From Dehalococcoidia bacterium (GTDB lineage Bacteria > Chloroflexota > Dehalococcoidia > SpSt-223), in the NCBI GenBank assembly GCA_026003895.1, contig BPIC01000001.1:1-64000 (forward strand): DNA of 64,000 nt, read 5' to 3'. The position numbers and the translations under genes are program-made. This document shows, one piece after another, positions 27,191 through 36,278 of the stretch (positions within the stretch are counted from its first letter, which is position 1; each line of letters opens with the position of its first letter). The notes below the pieces were generated by a model. That model saw only the letters and a list, made by a program, of their open reading frames with translations, made no database searches and was not told the DNA's origin.

Positions 27191-29409
27191 CGACGGGCAC
27201 CCGGCCGCTGGCGGAGTCGCCTCCCCGCGCCTCTCAAGGAGTCGGGCGAATCGGGGTGCAGCGGGCAGCGGCGATCTTGGTCGGGGGGCTGCTTGCGGCG
27301 CTCGCACTGCGGATTGTGTTGGCGGGCAGCGGCGGCAACGTCTGGGACCTTGAGATCTACAAAGCGTGGGCGCGGATCATCGCAGAGCGCGGGGTGGTCC
27401 ACGCCTACGACGGGCCGGTGGTCGTTGACTACCCGCCAGTCTTCCTCTACTGGCTGGAGCTCGCGGTCCGCATCTACCAAGCCTGGCTGTCACCGTCGCT
27501 CGACACCAGCCGGATTGAGTTCACCTACTTCATCCGCCTGCCGGGGCTCCTGTTGGACCTCGCGCTGGCCGCGCTCATCTGGTGGGTTGTCCGACGGCGC
27601 GGCGGCGAAGGATGGGCGCTGGCGGCCGCGTTCGCCTACGCCTTCAACCCGGCGGTCCTGTTCAACCTCGCGTATTGGGGGATGCCCGATTCCCCCCACG
27701 CCATCATCATCGTCGGTTCGCTGCTGCTCGCTCTGGCGCGTCAGCCCTTTCTCGCGTGGGCGCTTATCTCGATCGGCGTCTTCACGAAGCCACAAGCGGA
27801 TATTTATGCACCCTTGGTAGCGCTGATCACGCTGCGCGAGCAGGGGCTGCGCGGCTGTCTCAAGGGCGCCGTTGGGATCGTCGCCGGCGTGCTGCTCGCA
27901 ACAGGGCCGTTCCTGCTCGCCGGAACCGCCGACGGGATCCTCAACCAGATGGCGGCGATGGCCGACTACGACCCGTTTCTGTCCAACAACGCCCACAACT
28001 TTTGGTGGCTGGTGGGCTGGGGCTACGGCTGGCAGATCCGCGACACCGAGCCGTTTCTGGGCCCGCTCTCCTACCGCATGACCGCCATCGGGCTCTTCGG
28101 CGTCGTGTATGCCTTCGCGCTCTGGCGGGCCTGGCAGACGCGCGACGAGACCCGCACCCTCGAGATCGCCGCCTACCTTGGGCTCGTCTTGTTCATGCTG
28201 ATGACGGTCGTCCACGAGACCCATGCCTACACCGTGCTGCCGATCTTGTCGCTGATCTGGTGGCGGGAACGGGCGCTGCGCTGGCTCTTTGTCACGATCT
28301 CGGCGATCTTTCTTCTCAACCTGGTCCTGCACGATTCGGACATCTACGACCGGCTGCAGGACATTGGGCTGCACTATCGGCACCTCAGCCTGACGCTGGT
28401 CAATGCCGTCGCCTACGTCACTGTCTTTCTGTGGTGGACGCTGCGGATCGCCGGCGTGCATCTCACGAGGCGGCTGCTTCCGGCAGGGCTGGCAACGGCG
28501 GGACTCGCCGGCAGTGTCGTCTTTGCGACCAGTCCGCAGCTCGTCTCGGCGAGCTACGACCCAGCCCGGATTGGCCGGCCAAGCGGGGCGGTGTTTGGCG
28601 AACAGATCCGGCTCGTTGGATACAGCTACAAGCCGGAGCGCGTCCGGCCGGGCGACGCGGTGCAATTTTCGTTCACGTGGCAGCCCGTGCGCGATCTCGA
28701 CGAGCACTACATGTTGTTCGTTCACGTGCTCAACTCCGGGCTGGAAAAGGTCGGCCAACGCGACGGCCCGCCGACTCGCAATGTCTACCCGACGCGCTTT
28801 TGGCGCGCGGGCGAGGCCATCCACGACGAACGAAGCGTCCAGATCGCGCCGAATGCCCGCCCCGGGGTGTACGACGTCGAGATCGGGTTCTATCCGGTGA
28901 CCGACTTCAAACGGCTGCCCGTCCGTCGGCCGGACGGCCAACTCGACAGCCGCCTCGTGCTCGGCCGCGTGGTAGTGACCGGCCCGCCGCCGGCGGCGCC
29001 GGCCATGCCCCTCGATCGACCGCTCGGTGAGGCAATTCGCCTTGCCGGCGTAACAGCCCGGCCGGCGCCGAGCGGCGGCGCGATCCGGCTCGCGCCGAGC
29101 GCACCGCTCACCCTCGATCTCGTCTGGGAGGCGCTTGCCACCCCACCGGTCGACTATACCGTGTTCGTTCAGTTGCTCGATGAGCGCGGGCAAGTCGCGG
29201 GCCAGTATGACGGTCAGCCGCAAGGCGGGCGCTACCCCACCTCAGCGTGGGTTGCCGCTGACCGGATCGGTGAGACGGTGACACTGACCGCGCCAGGTCC
29301 CGGCGATTATCGGCTGATCGTCGGGATGTACGACCTTGCCACTGGCCGGCGGCTGTCTGCCGGCGGTGCAGACTTCATCGAACTTCCTCCCGTGCTGGTG
29401 CGGCCGTGA
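27187..29409 (+). CDS. GT-C-like membrane glycosyltransferase with two copies of the shared C-terminal module
   Basis: A 740-residue protein with about ten membrane helices. The early loop reads NVWDLEIYKAWARIIAERG and then VVDYPPVFLYW, the pattern of GT-C mannosyltransferase-like enzymes with an acidic catalytic residue in the first loop. After residue 450 two beta-rich modules follow. The first has HYMLFVHVLNSG ... QRDGPP ... YPTRFW ... RPGVYDVEIGFY, and the second YTVFVQLLDERG ... QYDGQP ... YPTSAW ... GDYRLIVGMYD. It overlaps both neighbours by four bases. The donor and acceptor are unknown. Confidence 0.75.
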   Translation: MTTGTRPLAESPPRASQGVGRIGVQRAAAILVGGLLAALALRIVLAGSGGNVWDLEIYKAWARIIAERGVVHAYDGPVVVDYPPVFLYWLELAVRIYQAWLSPSLDTSRIEFTYFIRLPGLLLDLALAALIWWVVRRRGGEGWALAAAFAYAFNPAVLFNLAYWGMPDSPHAIIIVGSLLLALARQPFLAWALISIGVFTKPQADIYAPLVALITLREQGLRGCLKGAVGIVAGVLLATGPFLLAGTADGILNQMAAMADYDPFLSNNAHNFWWLVGWGYGWQIRDTEPFLGPLSYRMTAIGLFGVVYAFALWRAWQTRDETRTLEIAAYLGLVLFMLMTVVHETHAYTVLPILSLIWWRERALRWLFVTISAIFLLNLVLHDSDIYDRLQDIGLHYRHLSLTLVNAVAYVTVFLWWTLRIAGVHLTRRLLPAGLATAGLAGSVVFATSPQLVSASYDPARIGRPSGAVFGEQIRLVGYSYKPERVRPGDAVQFSFTWQPVRDLDEHYMLFVHVLNSGLEKVGQRDGPPTRNVYPTRFWRAGEAIHDERSVQIAPNARPGVYDVEIGFYPVTDFKRLPVRRPDGQLDSRLVLGRVVVTGPPPAAPAMPLDRPLGEAIRLAGVTARPAPSGGAIRLAPSAPLTLDLVWEALATPPVDYTVFVQLLDERGQVAGQYDGQPQGGRYPTSAWVAADRIGETVTLTAPGPGDYRLIVGMYDLATGRRLSAGGADFIELPPVLVRP

Positions 29410-30137
29410 AGCGAGTCGAGTACCGCCTGATGTTTGAGAGCGAAGACGGGTTCTGGTGGTACGCAGGCATGCGGCGGGCGGTGGCGGCGCTGCTCGATCG
29501 CTACGTCGGAGCGGTGGAACGGGTACTCGATGCTGGCTGCGGCACCGGCGCCAATCTCGTCTTTCTCGCTCGCTATGGCCGCACGGTCGGGATCGACTTG
29601 GCGGCCGAAGCGCTCCGCTTCGCGATGACACGCCAGCCCGAGGCGATTGCCCGCGGGTCGATCAGCGCCCTGCCGTTTGCCGCCGAGTCGTTCGATCTGG
29701 TGACGAGTTTCGAGGTCATCTACCATCTGGCGGTGGAGGACGACCGGGCCGCCTTGGCGGAGATGGCGCGGGTAACGCGGCCGGGCGGCTGGGTGCTGGT
29801 GCGCGTGCCCGCCTACGATTGGCTGCGCGGAGCACACGACCGTGCCGTCCAGACGCGCCACCGCTACACCGCGGGAGAGATCCGCGCCAAGCTGCGCGAC
29901 GTCGGACTTGAGGTCGTGCGGACCAGCTACTTGAATACCACGCTCTTCCCGCTGGCAGCGGCGAAACGAGCGCTCGAATGGCTGACTGCCGCGCCGAGTG
30001 ATGAATCGGACCTGAAACCGCTGTCGCCGGCGCTCAACCGGCTATTTACCGCCACTCTGGCGGCGGAAGGGCAGGCCCTTCGCCGAATCGACCTGCCGTT
30101 CGGTCTGAGCGTGTTGGCGCTCGCCCGTAAACCGTAA
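29406..30137 (+). CDS. Class I SAM-dependent methyltransferase
   Basis: A 243-residue Rossmann-fold methyltransferase. Motif I is VLDAGCGTGANLVFLA (about residues 41-56), followed by VGIDLAAEALRFA, then the FDLVTSFEVIYHL motif near 98 and PGGWVLVRVP near 130. It lacks membrane helices and the module shared by its neighbours. Embedded by overlaps in the glycosyltransferase operon, it probably methylates a sugar or lipid-linked glycan intermediate in the cytoplasm. Confidence 0.85.
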   Translation: MKRVEYRLMFESEDGFWWYAGMRRAVAALLDRYVGAVERVLDAGCGTGANLVFLARYGRTVGIDLAAEALRFAMTRQPEAIARGSISALPFAAESFDLVTSFEVIYHLAVEDDRAALAEMARVTRPGGWVLVRVPAYDWLRGAHDRAVQTRHRYTAGEIRAKLRDVGLEVVRTSYLNTTLFPLAAAKRALEWLTAAPSDESDLKPLSPALNRLFTATLAAEGQALRRIDLPFGLSVLALARKP

Positions 30138-32149
30138 TGCAGCGATCTCTTGGCGAGCTTGACCTCTTCGGGGAGCTGATTATCCCGCTGGGCGTGGCGC
30201 TCGCCGGCGCAGCGCTGGTCTGGCTGCTGATCCGCCTCTTCGGCCAGCGCCTTCGCCCCGCATTCGCGGTCCGCGAGGCGGCCCGTGGCCGGCTTGCGCC
30301 ACTTGTCCTCGCTTTGCTGATCCTCAGCTACGTCGCGCTCATTGGAGGACTGGCGATCGCGCGCCATACAGCGCTCAAGAGTCATGCCTACGATCTCGGC
30401 ATCTTCACGCAGGTGCTCTGGAACACGAGCCAAGGGCGGCTGTTTGAAAACACGGTGATGATCGAGTACTCGGCGAGCCTGCTTGGTCAGCACTTCGCGC
30501 CGATCTTCCTCCTGCTCGTCCCGCTCTATTGGGTGTGGCCGGACCCGCGGGCGCTCTTGCTCCTCCAAACAGGTGCGCTGGCGATCGGCGCACTCCCCGT
30601 CTACCTCCTCGCGCAGCGGCGCACTGGCAGTCGCGGGGTAGCGCTGATCCTCGCGGCAGCCTACTTACTCCTGCCGGCGCTCCACTACGTGAATTTTTAC
30701 GACTTCCACGAGATCGCGCTGACGACCCCGCTACTGCTGGGCGCGATTTTCTTCCTCGATACGCGCCGGATGCTGCCCCTTGCTGGCTGCCTCGGCGTGG
30801 CGCTGCTCTGCCGCGAGGAGATTGCGATCGTGGTAATGGCCTTCGGCATGGCGCTGCTCGTCGTCCGGCGCTGGCGGTGGGGCTTGGGCCTGATCGTGGT
30901 CGGCGCGGCGTGGCTTGCTTTCACCGTTGGGTGGGCAGTGCCCTACTTTCAAAGCAGCCCGGTGTACTACTTTGTTGTTCGCTATGGGAAGCTGGGCGAT
31001 TCGATACCGGAGATTCTGCTGACGCTTGTGACGCGGCCGCTTTGGGTGCTGGAGTACCTCTGGACGGCGCCGCGGCTCGAATACTTGGTGCGGCTGTTCA
31101 CGCCAGTCGGTCTGCTCGGCCCGCTCGGGCTACCGGTGTTCCTGCTCTCGCTGCCGACCTTCGGCTATCTGCTCCTCTCGGACTATCGCGAACAGTACGA
31201 CATCGTCAACCAATACAGTGCGCCACTCATTCCCTTCATCATGGGCGGGACGATTGTGACGCTTGGCTGGCTGATGCGCCGCCGGCCATTTGCCAGTTGG
31301 GCCGGTCGCTACGCTCTCGCCTGCTATGTCCTCTTCGCGGCAGCGGCAAGCAGCGTCGCCTTCGGCCCGACGCCGATCGGACGACGTCATGACCCAGAGC
31401 AGTTCACCATCACCGACCGCGTGCGCTACGCGCACGAGGCGTTTCGCCGCATCCCGCCCGATGCCTCGGTCTCCGCGCAATCGGACCTCGTGCCGCATCT
31501 CGCGCATCGGCGCCAGATCTACCTTTTCCCAAACATCCACGATGCCGAGTACGTGGTGCTCGACGGGTTCGCCGACTACTGGCCGTTGAAGGCGGCCGAT
31601 TTCGGTCGAGCGCTCGACGAACTGTGGAACAACCCGCTCTACGAGTTGCTCTGGCAAGACGGCGGCTACGGCATCTTCAAGCGCAAGCCCGTTCCGCCGA
31701 TCCAGCATCCGGTGTCAATCAGCTTTGCGGCCGGCGGCCGGCCACAGATCGAACTGGTCGGCTATGACCTGCCCAAAACGGTGCTCCAACCCGGTGAGAT
31801 CGTCACGGTCGGGCTCTATTGGCGCATGGTGACGCCGATCGAGACGCGCCGCGTCCGCTTTCGCTCGACGACCTCGCTCCAATTGTGGGGACCGGACGGC
31901 CGGGCGATCACGCAGGTCGACAAAGAGCCGTGGGACGGCCTGATCACGAACGATCGGATCATTCAAGGCGCCATCCACTACGACCGGTATGCGCTGCACG
32001 TGCCGCCCGATGCGCCGCCAGGCCGCTACACGCTGGTAAGCGCGGTCTACAGCTATTACAGCAAACGCCCCTGGACCATCTTCGACGAGGCGGGCAACTC
32101 GACTGGCCGATTTTCGGCGCCGCTCGCGACGATCGAGGTCGGCGGGTGA
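30137..32149 (+). CDS. DUF2079 membrane protein with C-terminal beta module
   Basis: A 670-residue protein of the DUF2079 family, a probable GT-C relative. The hallmark AYDLGIFTQVLWNTSQGRLFE lies near residues 85-105, with GQHFAPIFLLLVPLYW after it. There are nine to eleven membrane helices, then a soluble region with an ASVSAQSDLVPHLAHRRQIYLFP segment that recurs in the family. The last 150 residues form a variant of the operon's shared beta module (RFRSTTSLQLWGPDG ... PPGRYTLVSAVY). It begins at the last base of the methyltransferase stop. Confidence 0.78.
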   Translation: MQRSLGELDLFGELIIPLGVALAGAALVWLLIRLFGQRLRPAFAVREAARGRLAPLVLALLILSYVALIGGLAIARHTALKSHAYDLGIFTQVLWNTSQGRLFENTVMIEYSASLLGQHFAPIFLLLVPLYWVWPDPRALLLLQTGALAIGALPVYLLAQRRTGSRGVALILAAAYLLLPALHYVNFYDFHEIALTTPLLLGAIFFLDTRRMLPLAGCLGVALLCREEIAIVVMAFGMALLVVRRWRWGLGLIVVGAAWLAFTVGWAVPYFQSSPVYYFVVRYGKLGDSIPEILLTLVTRPLWVLEYLWTAPRLEYLVRLFTPVGLLGPLGLPVFLLSLPTFGYLLLSDYREQYDIVNQYSAPLIPFIMGGTIVTLGWLMRRRPFASWAGRYALACYVLFAAAASSVAFGPTPIGRRHDPEQFTITDRVRYAHEAFRRIPPDASVSAQSDLVPHLAHRRQIYLFPNIHDAEYVVLDGFADYWPLKAADFGRALDELWNNPLYELLWQDGGYGIFKRKPVPPIQHPVSISFAAGGRPQIELVGYDLPKTVLQPGEIVTVGLYWRMVTPIETRRVRFRSTTSLQLWGPDGRAITQVDKEPWDGLITNDRIIQGAIHYDRYALHVPPDAPPGRYTLVSAVYSYYSKRPWTIFDEAGNSTGRFSAPLATIEVGG

Positions 32150-34242
32150 CCATCGCCGCCCGCCCTGCCGAGACCACGGCGCGCCCCGAGCCGGCGCAGC
32201 CGGAGTGGCGAGCCGACCGGGCGATGCTCGGGTTGGTGGCGCTGGTCATTGCTTTCCGGCTCGCAGCGCTCCTCTCGTGGCGGCCCGGTGGTTACGTCGT
32301 CGACTGGTCGGAGCGCTACTTCTTCGGCTTCTGGTTGCGCTACGTCGATGCGGGCTACCTGCCCTTCCGTGACTTCTGGATGGAATATCCGCCGCTGTTG
32401 CCATACTTTGGCATCGCGGCCCACTGGCTGGCGGGGTGGCTCCCCCTCTGGCGCGATCCGCAGCTCTGGTTTTCGCTCACCACCGGGCTTCCGTTGCTCG
32501 TGGCAGACGCGCTGACCCTCATCCTCGTCTACCTGATCGGGCGGCGGCTGTGGGGTGAGCTGCCAGCGCTGCTCGGCGCGGCCATCTGGGCTTCGCTGCT
32601 CGCCCCGCTCTACTTTTTCCTGTCGGGGTTCGACGGACCAGCCGTGCTGGCGATTCTGACAGCGCTTTGGTTGGCGCTGCCCGGCAGCCGGCGGCCTCTT
32701 CTCCGGGCGGCACTTGCCGGCATCGTCCTCGGGCTCGGCGTGCAGTACAAGGTGCTGCCCGTTGCGGTCGCGCCGGCCATTCTCGTCGCCTTCTGGGTAG
32801 CTGCGCGGCCGGCCGCCGCCGTCTTCGCCGGAGCGTTCGCCGCCGCCAACCTCGCCGTGATGCTGCCCTTCCTGCTGATCAACCCGCAGCTAACGATCGC
32901 CTCCTACGCCAGCATTCTGACTCGATCCTCGTGGGAGACGGTCTACGCCCTGATCGACGGCTACTACGGCGGCGGGCTAGTCGCGCCGGTTGACCAACGC
33001 TTCGATCCCGCAATCGCCTTTCAGGCGCAGCACCCGGCCCGCTTCCCCTGGACCGTCGTGACACTGGCAGCAGCAGCCCTGATCGCCCTTGCGGTCACCC
33101 GCCGCCACGATTGGCACAAGCCGATCACCGTCGTTGCGCTTGGCGCCCTCAGTCTCTTTGTCCTGCTGATCGCCTCCAAAGGGTGGAGCGCCCAGTTCGT
33201 CGTCTACCCGCTGGCGGTGATCGTCGTCCTCTGGCCATCGCTCCGTGGGACGGTGTATGCGCTGCTCTTGTCAGCGGTGAACGTTCTCGAATGGCCGTTC
33301 TGGTTGGCCATGTTTGGCGAAAATGCCGCGATTTTGACCTTTCTCGTCCTCTTCCGAACGGTGCTGCTCGTTGCGCTCACCATCGAGTGCTGGGGGCTGT
33401 TGCAGCCGCTGGCCATTCCGGCGCCAGCGCGGCGGCTGGCGGCGATCGGGGCGTGTGTGGTCCTGCTCGTCGGGACAGTGGGCATGGCCTGGACCTATTA
33501 CGACGACGCCTTTCGCAAAGATCCGTATCGACCGCTGATGGAGGCGTTGCATGCCAGTGGCGGGACCGTGCTGCTCACCGACCCGGTGCTGTACGGCGAG
33601 ATCCGGCCGTTTCTGGGCGCACGTCAGCCGGTGCGGCTGCTGGATGTGAGCGGAAGCCCGACAGGCTGGATGACACGCTACGCGCGAACCGTCTCCGACG
33701 CCAGCCGCGACGGGCCGATCGCGCTCGTGTTCTCGGGCAAGGACGAAGACCGCGCCCCGAACGCTGCCGTTGAGCGCTGGCTGGCGACCATCGCCTTTCC
33801 CGCCGGGGAGACGTGGCTGGAGAATGCCCGGATCGCCCGCTTTGTGGGAGCGGGCCCGCTCGATACCTTGCCGGGCGCAAGTTTCAGCGGCGGAGTTACA
33901 CTCCGCCACGCCGAGATCGACCGCGACCCGCGTGCCGGTAAGGCGATCCCGATCGCGTTGGTGTGGAGCGCGACGGCGGCGCTTCCGCCCTATTCGGTCT
34001 TCCTCCACGCCTATGATGCGGCCGGCGCGATCGTCGCCCAGCGAGACGGTCCGCCGGCAGGCGGGGCGCTCCCAACGACCGACTGGCGGCCGGGCCAGGT
34101 CATCGTCGACCGGCGGACGCTCGTCCTTCCCCCCGGCGAGTATCGGCTGCGCGTCGGGCTGTACGACTCGAACGGAACGCGGTTGCCGCTGGCGGACGGC
34201 ACCGACGCCGCCGATTTGGGAACCGTGCGGGTGCGGCCGTGA
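32146..34242 (+). CDS. GT-C-like membrane glycosyltransferase with shared C-terminal module
   Basis: A 698-residue protein. The first loop has YVVDWSERYFFGFWLRYVD, then FRDFWMEYPPLLPYF, and about ten helices follow. A typical acidic loop motif (DW/E) and a YPP motif suggest a lipid-sugar-using GT-C enzyme. The C-terminal module has YSVFLHAYDAAG, QRDGPP, LPTTDW and PPGEYRLRVGLYD. The start is taken as the GTG at 32146, overlapping the previous stop (GTGA); longer upstream frames lie inside the preceding gene. It is closely similar in plan to the next gene, suggesting duplication. Confidence 0.75.
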   Translation: MTIAARPAETTARPEPAQPEWRADRAMLGLVALVIAFRLAALLSWRPGGYVVDWSERYFFGFWLRYVDAGYLPFRDFWMEYPPLLPYFGIAAHWLAGWLPLWRDPQLWFSLTTGLPLLVADALTLILVYLIGRRLWGELPALLGAAIWASLLAPLYFFLSGFDGPAVLAILTALWLALPGSRRPLLRAALAGIVLGLGVQYKVLPVAVAPAILVAFWVAARPAAAVFAGAFAAANLAVMLPFLLINPQLTIASYASILTRSSWETVYALIDGYYGGGLVAPVDQRFDPAIAFQAQHPARFPWTVVTLAAAALIALAVTRRHDWHKPITVVALGALSLFVLLIASKGWSAQFVVYPLAVIVVLWPSLRGTVYALLLSAVNVLEWPFWLAMFGENAAILTFLVLFRTVLLVALTIECWGLLQPLAIPAPARRLAAIGACVVLLVGTVGMAWTYYDDAFRKDPYRPLMEALHASGGTVLLTDPVLYGEIRPFLGARQPVRLLDVSGSPTGWMTRYARTVSDASRDGPIALVFSGKDEDRAPNAAVERWLATIAFPAGETWLENARIARFVGAGPLDTLPGASFSGGVTLRHAEIDRDPRAGKAIPIALVWSATAALPPYSVFLHAYDAAGAIVAQRDGPPAGGALPTTDWRPGQVIVDRRTLVLPPGEYRLRVGLYDSNGTRLPLADGTDAADLGTVRVRP

Positions 34243-36278
34243 CACTCACCCCGGCCCAGCGGCGCTCCGGCTGGATCATCCTGCTGCTCACGTTTGTCGG
34301 ATTGCGCCTCGCGATTCCGGCGGTGATGCGACCGGTCGGCTACATCGCCGACTGGAACGACTATTACTTCTTCGAGGGGTGGGCGCGCTTCACCGATGCG
34401 GGCCGCTATCCGTATCTCGACTTCTGGATGGAGCATCCGCCGCTCTTTCCGTGGCTGGTGGTCGTCGCCTATCGGCTGTCGGCGCTCATTCCGGTCTGGG
34501 ATAACCCGCATCTCGGCTTCAGCCTCGTCTTCGGAACGATTCTGCTCACGTTCGAGATTGGCAACCTGTTGCTCATCGGCCGCATCGCAGGCCGGCTCGG
34601 TGGACCCGATCGCGGGCTGCTCGCCGCGTGGCTGTGGGTGCTGCTCTTCCCTCCGGTCTTCTTCTGGTCGGCAGGATTCGAGGGGTACCCGCTCTTTTTC
34701 CTCCTGCTCGCGCTGGCGTTCACCCTTCGGGCGTTCGATGATCGGCCGCGGCGCTGGGCAGCACTCGCCGGCCTCGCAGCAGGGATCGGCATCATGGTGA
34801 AGCTGATCCCCGGGTTGATTGTCCCAGTTGGTGCGCTCGCGCTCTGGCGCAGCGGGCGGCGCAGTGCGGCGGCGCTGCTCGTCGCTGCCGCGCTGACGAC
34901 GGCGACACTGATTGCGCTCCCCTTTGTCGCCGCCAACCCGGTGATGGCGCGCGCCTCCGCCGAGAGCCTGCTCGCGCGCGGCAGTTGGGAAACCGTGTGG
35001 GCGCTTGCCGACGGGTATTACAGCGGAGGCACGGTCGCCCGTCCCGAAACGCGACTCGATCCGGCGACCGCCAGCCAAGTGGATCGGCCGTCTCGCGTCC
35101 CCATGCTGGCGGTGCTGGCGATTGCGGCTCTCCTCGGTGGCGCATTGCTGCTCGTCGTCCGGCGCTGGCAGGCGCGGGCCGTCGTGGCCGCAACCGGGCT
35201 GGCAGTCGTGCTGTTCTTCCTTGCTTCGAAGGGCTACAGCCCGCAGTTCCTTGTCTATCTGCTTGCGCCGGTCGTCCTCCTTTGGCCGGGCGGACGCGGC
35301 GTGGGCTATGCCCTCGTCTTCTCCGCCATCAACTTGGTCGAATACCCGGTGGCGCTGCTCCTGTTCGCCGATCAGCCGGCGGTGCTCGTCGTGACGGTGG
35401 TGGCGCGAACGGCCACGCTGCTCGTGCTTGCTCTCGATCTGACGGCGATGCTCTGGGAGCGGCGTTCGCCGATCGGCGCACGCCTCGCTGTGCCCGCTGG
35501 GGCGGCGCTCGTCGCCGTGCTCGCCGTTGTCACCGTCTCGGCAACGGCGACCTACGCCGCGACACGGCTCCCGAGCGATTCGGCGCGCGAGGCGATCGAA
35601 CTGCTGCGTGAGCGGGGTGGGACGGCGATGTTCAGCGACCGTGGGCTGTACGACCGGCTGACCCCCCTCCTGCGCGGCCGCCTCGAGACGCGGCTCGTCG
35701 TCGCGGACCGGCCGCCGCGCCTCCCCGACGGCGACATCTGGGAGGTGTACATCGATAGCGAGGAAGGGAGGAAGGTCGGCCCCTCGCTCACCGCTGCGCT
35801 CGCCCGTGAGCGGTTTCCGGTCGAAACGAGGGTCGCGTCGGGGCTGCGGCTGACGCGCTTTGCGGCGCTTGCGCTCCCACCGGCGCGGCGCCTCGACGCC
35901 GACCTCGGTCGGGTCCGACTGGTCTCCGTCGCGCTCCCGTCAGAGGCGACAGCGGGAGCACTGCTCCCGGTCCGGCTCGACTGGCAGGCGGCCGAGCCGC
36001 TTCCGGTGGAGTACGCCGTCTACGTGCACGTCCTCGACGGCGACGGGCGGCTGACGGCCCAGCGAGACGCGCCGCCGGCGGCCGGCACCCGCCCAACCTT
36101 GGCATGGCCGATCGGAGCACTGGTCGCCGACCGGCAGGTTATCCCGTTGCCGGCCGACCTCCCGGCAGGGAATTACCGCGTCCGGGCTGGGCTGTATGAC
36201 CCGAAGACGGGCGAGCGGCTGCGCGGCGCAACGGGCGATGGCGTCGATCTCGGCATCGTGCAGGTGAGGCAGCCATGA
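34239..36278 (+). CDS. GT-C-like membrane glycosyltransferase, paralogue of the preceding gene
   Basis: A 679-residue protein with the same layout as the gene before it: YIADWNDYYFFEGWARFTD and LDFWMEHPPLFPW in the first loop, about ten helices, an extracytoplasmic region with SDRGLYDRLTPLLRGR, and the module YAVYVHVLDGDG, QRDAPP, RPTLAW, PAGNYRVRAGLYD. It starts with a GTG in a GTGA overlap. Side-by-side paralogues may add successive sugars of one glycan; this is inference. Confidence 0.75.
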   Translation: MTLTPAQRRSGWIILLLTFVGLRLAIPAVMRPVGYIADWNDYYFFEGWARFTDAGRYPYLDFWMEHPPLFPWLVVVAYRLSALIPVWDNPHLGFSLVFGTILLTFEIGNLLLIGRIAGRLGGPDRGLLAAWLWVLLFPPVFFWSAGFEGYPLFFLLLALAFTLRAFDDRPRRWAALAGLAAGIGIMVKLIPGLIVPVGALALWRSGRRSAAALLVAAALTTATLIALPFVAANPVMARASAESLLARGSWETVWALADGYYSGGTVARPETRLDPATASQVDRPSRVPMLAVLAIAALLGGALLLVVRRWQARAVVAATGLAVVLFFLASKGYSPQFLVYLLAPVVLLWPGGRGVGYALVFSAINLVEYPVALLLFADQPAVLVVTVVARTATLLVLALDLTAMLWERRSPIGARLAVPAGAALVAVLAVVTVSATATYAATRLPSDSAREAIELLRERGGTAMFSDRGLYDRLTPLLRGRLETRLVVADRPPRLPDGDIWEVYIDSEEGRKVGPSLTAALARERFPVETRVASGLRLTRFAALALPPARRLDADLGRVRLVSVALPSEATAGALLPVRLDWQAAEPLPVEYAVYVHVLDGDGRLTAQRDAPPAAGTRPTLAWPIGALVADRQVIPLPADLPAGNYRVRAGLYDPKTGERLRGATGDGVDLGIVQVRQP

